The position numbers were made by a program, and so were the translations under genes. The notes beneath the pieces are model-generated. The model saw nothing but the letters and a program-made list of their open reading frames with translations. It was not told the origin of the DNA and did no database searches. From Sphingomonas sp. (GTDB lineage: Bacteria > Pseudomonadota > Alphaproteobacteria > Sphingomonadales > Sphingomonadaceae): DNA of 64,000 nt. Below, piece after piece: positions 47,717 to 57,295 of this stretch. The DNA lies in the NCBI RefSeq assembly GCF_003248515.1, contig NZ_QFOB01000001.1, forward strand, positions 1 to 64,000, given 5' to 3'. Position 1 is the stretch's first letter; each line of letters begins with the position of its first letter.

Positions 47717-49699
47717 TCATTCGAATTCCAGGATCACCGCATCCACCGCCAGGCTCTCGCCGGCCTTCGCCTCCACCGATTTGATCGTGCCGGCCTTCTC
47801 GGCGCGCAGGATGTTCTCCATCTTCATCGCTTCGACCACGGCGAGCGGCTGGCCCGCCTCCACCTTGTCGCCGGCCTTCACGTCGATCCGCGTGACGAGC
47901 CCCGGCATCGGGCAGAGCAGGAAGCGCGACATGTCCGGCGGGATCTTCTCGATCATGTGCCGGGCGAGCGCGGCCACATGCGGCGGCAACACGCGCAATC
48001 TGTGGCTCTTGCCCCGCGCCGTGAAGGTCCAGCCGCTGCGCGTGCGCTCCACCTTCACGGACAATGTCTCGTCGCCGATCCGCGCCTCCACCAGCCGCTG
48101 GCCGGGTACGTAGGGCGCCTCGATCGTCATCGGATGGCCGTCGACCGTCGCGGTTTCGCCCGCGATCAGCACATGATGCTCGGCGCCGTCCATCGTGACG
48201 ACCCATTCGGCGTTGGCAACGATCGGGCCGTTCAGCCGCTGGTCGATCTCCGCCGCGCGGGCGGCCTCGGCCGATCCCGCGATCGCCGCGATCGCCGCCA
48301 GCCGCTCGGTCAGTTTCTCGGGCGTCGGCGCGCCCCGGAAGCCTTCGGGATATTCCTCGGCGATGAAGCCGGTGGTGATGTCGCCCGATCGGAAGCGCGG
48401 ATGCTGCATCAGCGCGGAGAGGAAATCCACATTGTGGCCAATCCCCTCTATCTCGAACCGGTCGAGTGCCGTGATCTGCGCATCGATCGCCTTCTCACGC
48501 GTGGCGCCCCAGGTGATGAGCTTGGCGATCATCGGATCGTAGAACATCGAAATGTCCGATCCTTCATACACGCCATCGTCCACACGCACCGTCTCGCTCG
48601 TTTCCGGCGGCCGATAGCGGACGAGGCGCCCGGTGGAGGGCAGGAAGCCGCGATAGGGATCCTCGGCATAGACGCGATTCTCCACCGCCCAGCCGTTGAT
48701 GCCGATATCCTCCTGCGTGAAGGCCAGCTTCTCGCCATAGGCCACGCGGATCATCTGCTCCACCAGATCCAGCCCGGTGATATATTCGGTGACGGGATGC
48801 TCCACCTGGAGGCGGGTGTTCATCTCCAGGAAGTAGAAGCCCTGGCCGGTCTTGTCCGCGCCCGATACGATCAGTTCCACCGTGCCGGCCGAATGATAGC
48901 CCACGGCCCGCGCCAGCGCGACCGCCTGTTCGCCCATCGCCTTGCGCATCTCGGGGCTCACGAACGGCGATGGCGCCTCCTCCACCACCTTCTGGTGGCG
49001 GCGCTGCACCGAACATTCGCGCTCGTTCAGGTAGAGGATGTTGCCATGCTTGTCACCGAGCACCTGGATCTCGATGTGGCGCGGGCTTTCGATGAACTTT
49101 TCGATGAAGACGCGATCGTCGCCGAAGCTGTTGAGGCCCTCGCGCCGCACGCTGTCGAAATTCTCGCGCACATCCTTCTCGCTGAAGGCGAGGCGCATGC
49201 CCTTGCCGCCGCCGCCGGCGGAGGCCTTCATCATCACCGGATAGGTGATCTCGTTGGCGATGCGCACGGCATGCTCGGTATCCTCGATCTCGCCGACGAA
49301 GCCGGGCACCACATTGACGCCGGCTTCCCTGGCCAGCTTCTTGGATTCGATCTTGTCGCCCATCGCGGCGATCGCATGGGGCGGCGGCCCGATGAAGGCG
49401 ATGCCTGCATCGGCCAGCGCCTGCGCGAAGCTGGTCCGTTCGGAAAGGAAGCCGTAGCCCGGATGCACGGCCTCCGCGCCGGTCGCCTTGCAGGCGGCGA
49501 TGATCCTGTCCGCCAGCAGATAGGATTCGGAAGCCGGCGGCGGACCCAGATGCACCTTCTCGTCCGCCATCTCCACATGCGGCGCGCGCGCATCGGCATC
49601 CGAATAGACGGCCACCGTCCTGATGCCCATCTTCCGGGCCGTGCGGATGACACGGCAGGCAATCTCGCCGCGATTGGCGATCAGGATCTTATTGAACAT
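47717..49699 (-). CDS. pccA: Propionyl/acetyl-CoA carboxylase biotin-carrying alpha subunit
   Basis: 660-residue biotin carboxylase plus biotin carrier. Starts MFNKILIANRGEIACRVIRT; ATP-grasp motifs MMKASAGGGGKGMRLAF and the catalytic FLEMNTRLQVEHPVTEYITG are intact, and the C-terminal biotinyl site is VVEAMKMENILRAEKAG (Lys of AMKM). With PccB it carboxylates propionyl-CoA to methylmalonyl-CoA. Encoded last in the run pccB-mce-scpA-bioB-pccA, eight bases after bioB. The 660-residue length and context favour propionyl-CoA over acetyl-CoA as substrate. Confidence 0.94.
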   Translation of the reverse strand: MFNKILIANRGEIACRVIRTARKMGIRTVAVYSDADARAPHVEMADEKVHLGPPPASESYLLADRIIAACKATGAEAVHPGYGFLSERTSFAQALADAGIAFIGPPPHAIAAMGDKIESKKLAREAGVNVVPGFVGEIEDTEHAVRIANEITYPVMMKASAGGGGKGMRLAFSEKDVRENFDSVRREGLNSFGDDRVFIEKFIESPRHIEIQVLGDKHGNILYLNERECSVQRRHQKVVEEAPSPFVSPEMRKAMGEQAVALARAVGYHSAGTVELIVSGADKTGQGFYFLEMNTRLQVEHPVTEYITGLDLVEQMIRVAYGEKLAFTQEDIGINGWAVENRVYAEDPYRGFLPSTGRLVRYRPPETSETVRVDDGVYEGSDISMFYDPMIAKLITWGATREKAIDAQITALDRFEIEGIGHNVDFLSALMQHPRFRSGDITTGFIAEEYPEGFRGAPTPEKLTERLAAIAAIAGSAEAARAAEIDQRLNGPIVANAEWVVTMDGAEHHVLIAGETATVDGHPMTIEAPYVPGQRLVEARIGDETLSVKVERTRSGWTFTARGKSHRLRVLPPHVAALARHMIEKIPPDMSRFLLCPMPGLVTRIDVKAGDKVEAGQPLAVVEAMKMENILRAEKAGTIKSVEAKAGESLAVDAVILEFE

Positions 49700-49707
49700 G
49701 TCCGTCC

Positions 49708-50709
49708 TTATCCGGCCGCCCCGGCGGTCGTTTGAATGGTGTCGGCGTTGAGGCCCAGCCGCGCGAACAGGGCGGCGTCGGCATCGCCCCCGGCATTGCC
49801 GGTGGTGAGCAGGCGATCGCCGGTGAAGATCGAATTGGCGCCCGCGAGGAAGCACAGCGCCTGCGTCATGTCCGACATGCTCTCGCGCCCCGCCGACAGG
49901 CGGACGATCGAGCGCGGCATCAGGATGCGCGCCACCGCCACCGTGCGCACGAATTCGATATCATCGATCTTGGCGAGCGGCGTATCGGCCAGCATATCGC
50001 CCAGTACCGTTCCGGCGACGGGCACCAGCGCATTGATCGGCACGCTTTCGGGCGGCTCGGGCAGCGTCGCCAGCGCGTGGAGGAAGCCCACGCGATCCGC
50101 GCGCGTCTCGCCCATGCCGACGATCCCGCCGCAACAGGTGTTGATGCCCGCCCGCCGCACGCGCGCCAGCGTCTCCAGCCGGTCCGCATAGGTGCGGGTG
50201 GAGATCACCTCGCCATAATATTCGGGCGAGGTATCCAGATTGTGATTGTAATAATCGAGGCCGGCGCCGGCCAGCCGATCGGCCTGCTCGTCGGTCAGCA
50301 TGCCCAAAGTCATGCAGGTTTCCAGGCCGAGCGCCTTAACCCCTGTCACCATCGCCTCGATCGCGGCCATGTCGCGATCCTTGGGCTCGCGCCACGCGGC
50401 GCCCATGCAGAAACGCTCCGATCCCGCCGCCTTGGCCTCGGCCGCCGCGGCGAGCACGGCGTCCACGTCCATCAGCCTGGATGCCTTGAGCCCGGATTCC
50501 GCGAACGTGGATTGGCTGCAATAGCCGCAATCCTCGGCGCAGCCGCCGGTCTTGATCGAAAGCAGGGTCGCCCGCTGCACCCGCGCCGGATCATGATGCG
50601 CGCGATGCACCTCGGCCGCGCGGAAGACCAGTTCGGTGAAGGGCAGATCGAACAGCGCCGCGATCGTCTCGCGGTCCGTCGGCGTCGGGAAAGTCGTGGG
50701 TGCGTTCAT
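49708..50709 (-). CDS. bioB: Biotin synthase
   Basis: 333-residue radical-SAM enzyme that inserts sulfur into dethiobiotin. The [4Fe-4S] motif [11 protein letters not shown] is present, with [26 protein letters not shown] and the second-cluster Arg region ([19 protein letters not shown]). It overlaps the scpA stop (ATGA) and precedes pccA by eight bases, so the cofactor-making enzyme is co-expressed with the biotin-dependent carboxylase; no other bio gene is nearby. Confidence 0.96.
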   Translation of the reverse strand: MNAPTTFPTPTDRETIAALFDLPFTELVFRAAEVHRAHHDPARVQRATLLSIKTGGCAEDCGYCSQSTFAESGLKASRLMDVDAVLAAAAEAKAAGSERFCMGAAWREPKDRDMAAIEAMVTGVKALGLETCMTLGMLTDEQADRLAGAGLDYYNHNLDTSPEYYGEVISTRTYADRLETLARVRRAGINTCCGGIVGMGETRADRVGFLHALATLPEPPESVPINALVPVAGTVLGDMLADTPLAKIDDIEFVRTVAVARILMPRSIVRLSAGRESMSDMTQALCFLAGANSIFTGDRLLTTGNAGGDADAALFARLGLNADTIQTTAGAAG

Positions 50710-52850
50710 TCGGCGGCCTCGCTGATGCCTTCGGGCGGCATGTTGTGGCCAAGCAGCCTCAACACCTCTTCCGCCGCGAACACCAGATTCGTGCCCGGCC
50801 CGAAGATCGCCTGCACGCCGGCATCGCGCAGCGCCTGATAATCCTGGGCGGGGATCACGCCGCCCGCCACCACCTTGATGTCGCTGCGCCCGGCATCGCG
50901 CAGATGGCCGATCAATTCGGGGATCAGGGTCTTGTGCCCCGCCGCGAGGCTGGAGGCGCCCACCACGTCGACATCCGCCTCGATCGCCATCCTCGCCGCC
51001 TCGGCGGGCGTCTGGAAAAGCGGGCCGGCCAGCACGTCGAACCCCAGATCGCCGAAGGCCGAGGAGACGAGGTTGGCGCCGCGATCATGGCCATCCTGCC
51101 CCATCTTGGCGACGAACATCCTCGGCGCCCGGCCCTTGCCGCGGCCCACGGCGATCACGCCATCCTTCAGGCTCGCCCAGCGCGCATCATCGGCATAGGC
51201 GCCACCATAGACGCCCTTCACCGGCGTCGGCGTGGTGCCGTAGCGGCCGAACACGTCCTCCATCGCCTGGCTGATCTCGCCCAGCGTCGCGCGTGCCCGC
51301 GCGCAGTCCACCGCCAGTTCCAGCAGATTGGCCGTGCCGCGCGCGCCCTCACGCAGCGCGTCCAGCGCCGCCCGGTATGCCGCCTCGTCGCGGGCCGCCT
51401 TCACCTTCCCGATCCGGCGGATCTGCGCCTCGCGCACCGCATGATTGTCCACGTCCAGAATATCGATCGGATCTTCCTGATCCTTGCGATATTTGTTCAC
51501 GCCCACGATCACCTGATCGGTGCGGTCGATCCGCGCGGCGGTGGCGGCGGAAGCCTGTTCGATCATCGCCTTGGGCCAGCCGGCGGCGACGGCCTTGGCC
51601 ATGCCGCCCTCGGCCTCGACGCGCTCGATAATCTCCCACGCGCGATCGACCAGTTCCTTCGTCAGGCTCTCGACATAATAAGAACCGCCCAGCGGATCGA
51701 CGACATTGCACATGCCCGTCTCCTCCTGGATCACGAGCTGCGTGTTGCGGGCGATGCGCGCGGAAAAGTCGGTCGGCAGCGCGATCGCCTCGTCCAGCGC
51801 GTTGGTGTGGAGCGACTGGGTGCCACCCAGCATCGCCGCCATCGCCTCGATCGTGGTGCGCATCACATTGTTGTACGGATCCTGTTCGGTCAGCGAGACG
51901 CCGGACGTCTGGCAGTGGGTGCGCAGCATCTTCGAGCGCTCGTCCCTGGCGCCCAACTGCGTCATCACGCGATGCCACAGCACGCGCGCCGCGCGCAGCT
52001 TGGCGATCTCCATGAAGAAGTTCATGCCGATCGCGAAGAAGAAGCTGAGGCGCCCGGCGAACCTGTCGATGTCCAGGCCCGAGGCGACGCCATATTTCAC
52101 ATATTCGGCGCCGTCCGCGATCGTGAAGGCCAGTTCCTGCACCTGCGTCGCGCCGGCTTCCTGCATGTGATAGCCGGAAATGGAGATGCTGTTGAACTTC
52201 GGCATCTCACGGCTGGTATAGCCGAAGATGTCCGAGATGATCCGCATGCTCGGCTCGGGCGGGTAGATATAGGTGTTGCGGACCATGAACTCCTTGAGGA
52301 TGTCGTTCTGGATGGTCCCGTCCAGCTGGGCGCGGGGCACGCCCTGCTCCTCGCCCGCGACGATGAAGAAGGCGAGGATCGGGATCACCGCGCCGTTCAT
52401 CGTCATCGAAACGGACATCTGATCCAGAGGGATGCCGTCGAACAGGATCTTCATGTCGTCGATCGTGTCGATCGCGACACCCGCCTTGCCGACATCGCCG
52501 GTCACGCGCGGATGATCGCTGTCATAGCCGCGATGCGTCGCGAGATCGAAGGCAACCGACAGCCCCTTCTGCCCCGCCTTCAGGTTGCGGTGATAGAAAG
52601 CGTTGGATTCTTCCGCCGTCGAGAAGCCCGCATATTGGCGGATCGTCCATGGCCGCCCCGCATACATGGAGGCGCGCACGCCGCGCGTGAACGGCGCGAA
52701 GCCGGGCAGGCCGGGCTCCCAGCCCTCCGTGTCCGCCTCGGTATAAAGCGGCTTCACGGCGATGCCCTCGGGTGTGTTCCAGGTGAGATCCTTGCCCTTC
52801 ACCTCCTTCGAGGCGGCGGCCTGCCAGTCGGCGAGCGTCTTTTGGGTCAT
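50706..52850 (-). CDS. scpA: Methylmalonyl-CoA mutase
   Basis: Adenosylcobalamin-dependent conversion of (R)-methylmalonyl-CoA to succinyl-CoA. 714 residues in a single chain, the length of E. coli ScpA. The TIM-barrel part has [20 protein letters not shown] and [20 protein letters not shown]; the C-terminal cobalamin domain has the base-off motif [20 protein letters not shown] (DxHxxG). Product enters the citric acid cycle. bioB overlaps its end. Confidence 0.96.
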   Translation of the reverse strand: MTQKTLADWQAAASKEVKGKDLTWNTPEGIAVKPLYTEADTEGWEPGLPGFAPFTRGVRASMYAGRPWTIRQYAGFSTAEESNAFYHRNLKAGQKGLSVAFDLATHRGYDSDHPRVTGDVGKAGVAIDTIDDMKILFDGIPLDQMSVSMTMNGAVIPILAFFIVAGEEQGVPRAQLDGTIQNDILKEFMVRNTYIYPPEPSMRIISDIFGYTSREMPKFNSISISGYHMQEAGATQVQELAFTIADGAEYVKYGVASGLDIDRFAGRLSFFFAIGMNFFMEIAKLRAARVLWHRVMTQLGARDERSKMLRTHCQTSGVSLTEQDPYNNVMRTTIEAMAAMLGGTQSLHTNALDEAIALPTDFSARIARNTQLVIQEETGMCNVVDPLGGSYYVESLTKELVDRAWEIIERVEAEGGMAKAVAAGWPKAMIEQASAATAARIDRTDQVIVGVNKYRKDQEDPIDILDVDNHAVREAQIRRIGKVKAARDEAAYRAALDALREGARGTANLLELAVDCARARATLGEISQAMEDVFGRYGTTPTPVKGVYGGAYADDARWASLKDGVIAVGRGKGRAPRMFVAKMGQDGHDRGANLVSSAFGDLGFDVLAGPLFQTPAEAARMAIEADVDVVGASSLAAGHKTLIPELIGHLRDAGRSDIKVVAGGVIPAQDYQALRDAGVQAIFGPGTNLVFAAEEVLRLLGHNMPPEGISEAAE

Positions 52851-52869
52851 GCGTGCGAACTCCCCCCAG

Positions 52870-52970
52870 CCGTTCGCCTCGAGTGGAGTTCGGGCTTGCC
52901 GGGAATGCCATCGGGAAGGGCTGTCGACGATCGCTTCTCGACTTCGCTCGAAGCTGCGCGAACCGAACGG
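52870..52970. repeat. 101-bp intergenic element with inverted ends
   Basis: CCGTTCG (52870-52876) and CGAACGG (52964-52970) are inverted ends; inside is CTTCTCGACTTCGCTCGAAG (52934-52953), itself an inverted repeat. Similar CCGTTCG...TCGAAG...CGAACGG elements are dispersed between genes in sphingomonads. It fills the scpA-mce gap within the operon. A second dyad, CGAACTCC/GGAGTTCG (52856-52863, 52885-52892), overlaps its left end. Confidence 0.5.
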
Positions 52971-52983
52971 AGGTTACAGGTCA

Positions 52984-53424
52984 TCAATGCTCGCCGTCTT
53001 TCGGCGTTTCCATGATCTCGGTCAGGATGCCGTTCATGTCCCTGGGGTGGACGAAGAAGATCGGCGTGCCATGCGCGCCGATGCGCGGCTCGCCCAGCAC
53101 CTTCTTGCCCAGCCCCTCGAACCAGGCCCTGGCGGCGTGGATGTCCGGCACCTCATAGCACATGTGATGCTGGCCCCCCGCCGGGTTCTTCGCGAGGAAG
53201 GCGTGGATCGGGCTGGTCTCGCCCAGCGGCTCGATCAGTTCGATCTGCGTGCCGGCCGTGCCATTCTCGCCGGGCGTATCCACAAAGCATACCTTCACGC
53301 CCTGCGCCGGCAGGTCGAACGGCGCGTGCGTCAGCGTCGCGCCCATCACGTCGCGATAATAAGCGATCGACGCCTCCAGTGATGGCGTCGCCACGCCGAC
53401 ATGGTTCAGACGGCCGAGCTTCAT
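52984..53424 (-). CDS. mce: Methylmalonyl-CoA epimerase
   Basis: 146-residue vicinal-oxygen-chelate enzyme that interconverts the (S) product of the carboxylase and the (R) substrate of the mutase. MKLGRLNHVGVATPSLEASI carries the first metal His; HHMCYEVPDIHAA, the second; and the terminal Glu is in MNGILTEIMETP. Encoded between pccB and scpA, matching its place in the pathway. Confidence 0.95.
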   Translation of the reverse strand: MKLGRLNHVGVATPSLEASIAYYRDVMGATLTHAPFDLPAQGVKVCFVDTPGENGTAGTQIELIEPLGETSPIHAFLAKNPAGGQHHMCYEVPDIHAARAWFEGLGKKVLGEPRIGAHGTPIFFVHPRDMNGILTEIMETPKDGEH

Positions 53425-53433
53425 GCTGCCCTC

Positions 53434-54966
53434 TCAGAGCGGAATATTGTCATGCTTCTTCCAGGGATTTTCGAGCTGCTTGTTGCGCAGCTTCCTGAGG
53501 CCCAGCGCGATCCGCCGCCGCGTGGAATGCGGCATGATCACCTCGTCGATGAAGCCCTTGCTCGCCGCCACGAAGGGGTTGGCGAAGCGCTCCTCATATT
53601 CCTTCGTGCGCGCGGCGATCTTCTCCGGATCGCCCAGATCCTTGCGGAAGATGATCTCGACGGCGCCCTTCGCGCCCATCACGGCGATCTCGGCCGTGGG
53701 CCATGCATAATTGAGATCGCCGCGCAGATGCTTGGAGCTCATCACGTCATAGGCGCCGCCATAGGCCTTGCGCGTGATGACGGTGATCTTCGGCACGGTC
53801 GCCTCGGCATAGGCGAAGAGCAGTTTGGCGCCATGCTTGATGATGCCATTATGCTCCTGCGCCACGCCCGGCAGGAAGCCCGGCACGTCGACGAAGGTGA
53901 TGATCGGGATTTCGAACGCATCGCAGAAGCGCACGAAGCGCGCCGCCTTCTTCGATGAATTGATGTCCAGCACGCCCGCCAGCACCATCGGCTGGTTGGC
54001 CACGATTCCCACCGTGCGCCCCTCGATCCGGCCGAAGCCGGTCAGGATATTGCCGGCATGCCCCGGCTGCACCTCGAAGAAATCGCCCTCGTCGATGACC
54101 TTCCGGATCAGCTCCTTCATGTCATAGGGCTTGTTGGCGCTGTCCGGGATCAGCGTATCCAGGCTTGCGTCCAGCCGGTCCCATGCATCCGGGGTCGGCC
54201 GCTCGGGCACAGCCTCCCGGTTCGAAAGCGGCAGGAAATCAACGAAGTCCCGCGTGGCCAGCAGCGCCTCGATATCATTTTCGAAGGCGAGATCCGCGAC
54301 CGAGGATTTGGTGGAATGCGTGATCGCGCCGCCCAGTTCCTCCTGCGTGACGACCTCGTTGGTGACGGTCTTCACCACTTCCGGCCCGGTCACGAACATG
54401 AAGCTCGAATCCTTCACCATGAAGATGAAGTCGGTCATCGCCGGGGAATAGACCGCGCCGCCCGCGCACGGCCCCATGATGAGGCTGATCTGGGGCACCA
54501 CGCCCGATGCCAGCACGTTGCGCTGGAAAACCTCGGCATAGCCGGCAAGGCTGGCCACGCCTTCCTGGATGCGTGCACCGCCGCTGTCGTTCATGCCGAT
54601 CACCGGCGCGCCGACCTTCATCGCCATGTCCATGATCTTGCAGATCTTCTGTGCGTGACGCTCCGAAAGCGATCCGCCGAACACCGTGAAATCCTGGCTG
54701 AAGACGAAGACGAGCCGGCCATTGATCGTGCCCGATCCGGTGACGACGCCGTCGCCCGGCACCACCTGATCCTGCATCCCGAAATCGACGCAATTATGCT
54801 CGACATACATGTCGAGTTCCTCGAAGCTGCCCGGATCCAGCAGCACGTCGATCCGCTCGCGCGCCGTGAGGCGGCCCTTCTTGTGCTGGCTGTCGATCCG
54901 CGCCTGCCCGCCGCCGAGCGCCGCCTGCGCCCGCTTCTCCTCCAGCTTCTGAAGTATCGCCAGCAT
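53434..54966 (-). CDS. pccB: Propionyl-CoA carboxylase beta subunit
   Basis: 510-residue carboxyltransferase. Two crotonase-like halves with oxyanion glycines in [17 protein letters not shown] / [17 protein letters not shown] and in [20 protein letters not shown] / [22 protein letters not shown] 54966 ([20 protein letters not shown]) is preceded by GAGAGG. First gene of the leftward propionate operon, with regulatory repeats 50-85 bases upstream. Confidence 0.95.
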   Translation of the reverse strand: MLAILQKLEEKRAQAALGGGQARIDSQHKKGRLTARERIDVLLDPGSFEELDMYVEHNCVDFGMQDQVVPGDGVVTGSGTINGRLVFVFSQDFTVFGGSLSERHAQKICKIMDMAMKVGAPVIGMNDSGGARIQEGVASLAGYAEVFQRNVLASGVVPQISLIMGPCAGGAVYSPAMTDFIFMVKDSSFMFVTGPEVVKTVTNEVVTQEELGGAITHSTKSSVADLAFENDIEALLATRDFVDFLPLSNREAVPERPTPDAWDRLDASLDTLIPDSANKPYDMKELIRKVIDEGDFFEVQPGHAGNILTGFGRIEGRTVGIVANQPMVLAGVLDINSSKKAARFVRFCDAFEIPIITFVDVPGFLPGVAQEHNGIIKHGAKLLFAYAEATVPKITVITRKAYGGAYDVMSSKHLRGDLNYAWPTAEIAVMGAKGAVEIIFRKDLGDPEKIAARTKEYEERFANPFVAASKGFIDEVIMPHSTRRRIALGLRKLRNKQLENPWKKHDNIPL

Positions 54967-55015
54967 CACACACCTCTCGGGAAACCGTGGAGGCCCGTTT
55001 GTAGCCTGTGGCCGC

Positions 55016-55049
55016 CGCATTCAAATGCGAATTTGCGGACTTGCGAAAG
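55016..55049. promoter_or_regulatory. Operator-like repeats upstream of the propionate operon
   Basis: CGCATT-CA-AATGCG (55016-55029) is an inverted repeat, overlapping three direct 8-bp repeats TGCGAATT, TGCGGACT, TGCGAAAG (55026-55049). The TTTGC/TTGCGAA words resemble the TTTGCAA-type sites of short-chain acyl-CoA regulators (PccR/ScfR/RamB family) known from propionate genes of other bacteria. Confidence 0.5.
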
Positions 55050-55153
55050 CCATATATGCAGAATGGATCATGGCGCCCGTTTCGGGCAGCATGCGGCGGC
55101 GGGGTGGGCGTGACGGCCCCGCCGCCCCGTTTGCGCCCTCAGGATGCCACGCC

Positions 55154-55561
55154 ATGCAGCACCTCGATCATCCCCTCTCCCGCGCGCTTCTTTCTGCCGC
55201 TTATGGCGCGGCCGGCATCCTCCATGTCACGCGGGCCGATATCTTCCTGCGGATCATGCCCCCCTGGGTGCCCTTCCCGCGCGAAACGGTGATCGCCACC
55301 GGCCTGTGCGAAATGGCGGGCGCGATCGGGCTGATGATTCCACGCACCCGCCGGCTCGCGGGGGTGATGCTCGCGCTCTACGCGCTCTGCGTGTGGCCGG
55401 CGAACGTGCAGCATGCGATCAACGATCTCGGCACGGATACCGGCCTTGGCTGGTGGTATCATGTCCCCCGCCTGCTGGCACAGCCGCTCATCATCTGGTG
55501 GGCGCTCCATGCTGGCGGCGTGACGGACTGGCCGTTCCGCCCCCGGCGCCCGCAACGCTGA
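55154..55561 (+). CDS. DoxX-like membrane protein
   Basis: 135 residues with four membrane segments (ALLSAAYGAAGILHVTRADI, TVIATGLCEMAGAIGLMIPR, LAGVMLALYALCVWPANVQH, LLAQPLIIWWALHAGGV), as in the DoxX/DUF4267-like family. Function unknown; family members are tied to thiosulfate oxidation or general redox. ATG 55154 is chosen because the residues before it are not hydrophobic or conserved. Converges with dinB. Confidence 0.8.
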   Translation: MQHLDHPLSRALLSAAYGAAGILHVTRADIFLRIMPPWVPFPRETVIATGLCEMAGAIGLMIPRTRRLAGVMLALYALCVWPANVQHAINDLGTDTGLGWWYHVPRLLAQPLIIWWALHAGGVTDWPFRPRRPQR

Positions 55562-55600
55562 ACGCATGGGGTCCCACCGCACGCGGGAATGCGGAGCTGG

Positions 55601-56701
55601 TCAGAGTTCCAGCCCGAGCTGCTCGGCATCGTCGTCGCCATCCCGCTCCAGTGACGACAGCGCCAGACCCAGCAGCCGCACGCCCTGCGGCATCGGCAGC
55701 AGCGCGCGCAGCAGCCCCCGTCCCGCCTCGCCGATCGGATCGCGCGCGGAAACCGGCAGGGAAAAGCTCCTCGCCCGCGTGATCTGCCGGAAATCCGCGA
55801 ACTTCACCTTCAGCGTCACGGTGCGCCCCGCCGCGCCCGATCGCTGGACGCGCTCCATCAGCGCCTCCAGCACGGTCTCCAGCGCCGCCAGGAGATCGCC
55901 TTCCCCATATTTGTCTTCGAAGAAGGTCCGCTCGGCGCCCACGGACTTGCGGATCCGGTTCGCGCGCACCGGCCGGTCGTCGCGCCCGCGCGCGGCCCAG
56001 TAGAGATAGGTGGCGAAGCTGCCGAAGTGCGCTTCCAGAAAGGGCAGGCTCTGCGCGGCGAGATCCGCGCCCGTGCCGATGCCGAGCCGCGCCATCTTCT
56101 CGGCCGTGCGCGGGCCAACGCCGTGGAAGCGCTTGACCGGCAGGCCCTGCACGAAGGTGGCGCCCCGGTGCGGCGGGATCACGCACAGCCCGTCAGGCTT
56201 GTTCTGATCGGAGGCGAGCTTGGCGATGAACTTGTTGTAGGAAACCCCGGCCGATGCCGTCAGGCCGGTTTCCGCCCGGATCCGTCGCCGAATCGCCTCG
56301 GCCACGTCGCGCGCGGATTCGACGCCGCTCACGTCGAGATAGGCTTCGTCGAGCGAGAGGGGCTCGATCGCGTCCGTATAATCGGCGAAGATCGCGCGGA
56401 TCTGGTGCGAGACCTCGGCATAGACGTCGAAGCGCGGCTTCACGAAGATCAGGTCCGGGCATTTGCGCCGCGCCGTGGCCGATGCCATCGCCGATCGCAC
56501 GCCGAACACCCGCGCCTCATAGCTTGCCGCCGCCACCACGCCGCGCTCGCGCGTGCCGCCCACCGCCACCGGCTTGCCCCGCAATTCAGGATGATCGCGC
56601 TGCTCGACGGACGCGTAGAAGGCATCCATGTCGACATGGATGATCTTGCGCGGCGGATCGTCGGCAGGCGGTGTATCGGAGGAGGAGGCGTCGGCGCCCA
56701 T
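55601..56701 (-). CDS. dinB: DNA polymerase IV (Y family)
   Basis: 366-residue translesion polymerase. Catalytic acids in IHVDMDAFYASVEQRD and LSLDEAYLDVSG; thumb helix-hairpin-helix VKRFHGVGPRTAEKMARLGI; little-finger domain; and a C-terminal clamp-binding motif EQLGLEL at the very end. The first 17 residues form an acidic Ser/Asp-rich leader. A LexA box lies 29 bases upstream of the ATG, so SOS control is expected. Confidence 0.95.
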   Translation of the reverse strand: MGADASSSDTPPADDPPRKIIHVDMDAFYASVEQRDHPELRGKPVAVGGTRERGVVAAASYEARVFGVRSAMASATARRKCPDLIFVKPRFDVYAEVSHQIRAIFADYTDAIEPLSLDEAYLDVSGVESARDVAEAIRRRIRAETGLTASAGVSYNKFIAKLASDQNKPDGLCVIPPHRGATFVQGLPVKRFHGVGPRTAEKMARLGIGTGADLAAQSLPFLEAHFGSFATYLYWAARGRDDRPVRANRIRKSVGAERTFFEDKYGEGDLLAALETVLEALMERVQRSGAAGRTVTLKVKFADFRQITRARSFSLPVSARDPIGEAGRGLLRALLPMPQGVRLLGLALSSLERDGDDDAEQLGLEL

Positions 56702-56730
56702 ATCCTCCCCTTTAGCCGGTCTTTGTGATC

Positions 56731-56745
56731 GTTCCCATTCCGTTC
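56731..56745. promoter_or_regulatory. LexA box of dinB
   Basis: GTTCCCATTCCGTTC is an exact GTTC-N7-GTTC site, the alphaproteobacterial SOS box, ending at 56731 on the gene side, 29 bases from the dinB start. dinB is a standard SOS gene. Confidence 0.75.
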
Positions 56746-56773
56746 TTCACCGAAGAAACGGGCGGGGCGTCCC

Positions 56774-57295
56774 TCAGGCCAGCCGCTCCGGCACCTCTTC
56801 GGCTTCCTCGATCAGGGTTTCCTTGGGCGCCATCGCCTCCCACGGGAAGACGAACCAGCTCTTGTCCTCGGATCGGTCGATCGTCCGCGCGCGATAATCC
56901 ACCTTGGCCGGCGATCGCACATTATCGATCAGCACGGCCACGCGCAGGCAGGCCGGATCGCCGCCGGCCCCCAGGATCGCCCCCTTCAGCGCGACGATCG
57001 TCTTGCCGCTGTCGTTGATGTCGTCGATCAGCAGGATGCGCACGCCCGCCTTCGTCTCGGCCGCCAGCTTCAGCAGCAGCTCGTCCGAAAAGCCGGGGAC
57101 GCCCGCGCTGTAATCCACCGACAGGAGCGAGATGCCCGTCCGGTGCGAGAGATAGGCGCCGGGCACGAGGCCGCCGCGCCCGATGCCCACGATATGATCG
57201 GGGCGCCACTGGCTCGCGGCGATCGCGATGGCGATCATGTGCACGTCCGAGACGAACTGTTCGTAGGCGACCGGAACGAGGGTCGGTTCGGTCAT
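56774..57295 (-). CDS. Purine phosphoribosyltransferase (Gpt-like)
   Basis: 173 residues of the type I phosphoribosyltransferase fold. The PRPP loop is RILLIDDINDSGKTIVALKG, and the N-terminal part has HIVGIGRGGLVPGAYLSHR. Likely salvages hypoxanthine, xanthine or guanine to the nucleotide. The C-terminal SWFVFPWEAMAPKETLIEEA is typical of the Gpt-like subgroup. Its ATG overlaps the add stop (ATGA), consistent with adenosine to inosine salvage. Confidence 0.9.
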   Translation of the reverse strand: MTEPTLVPVAYEQFVSDVHMIAIAIAASQWRPDHIVGIGRGGLVPGAYLSHRTGISLLSVDYSAGVPGFSDELLLKLAAETKAGVRILLIDDINDSGKTIVALKGAILGAGGDPACLRVAVLIDNVRSPAKVDYRARTIDRSEDKSWFVFPWEAMAPKETLIEEAEEVPERLA

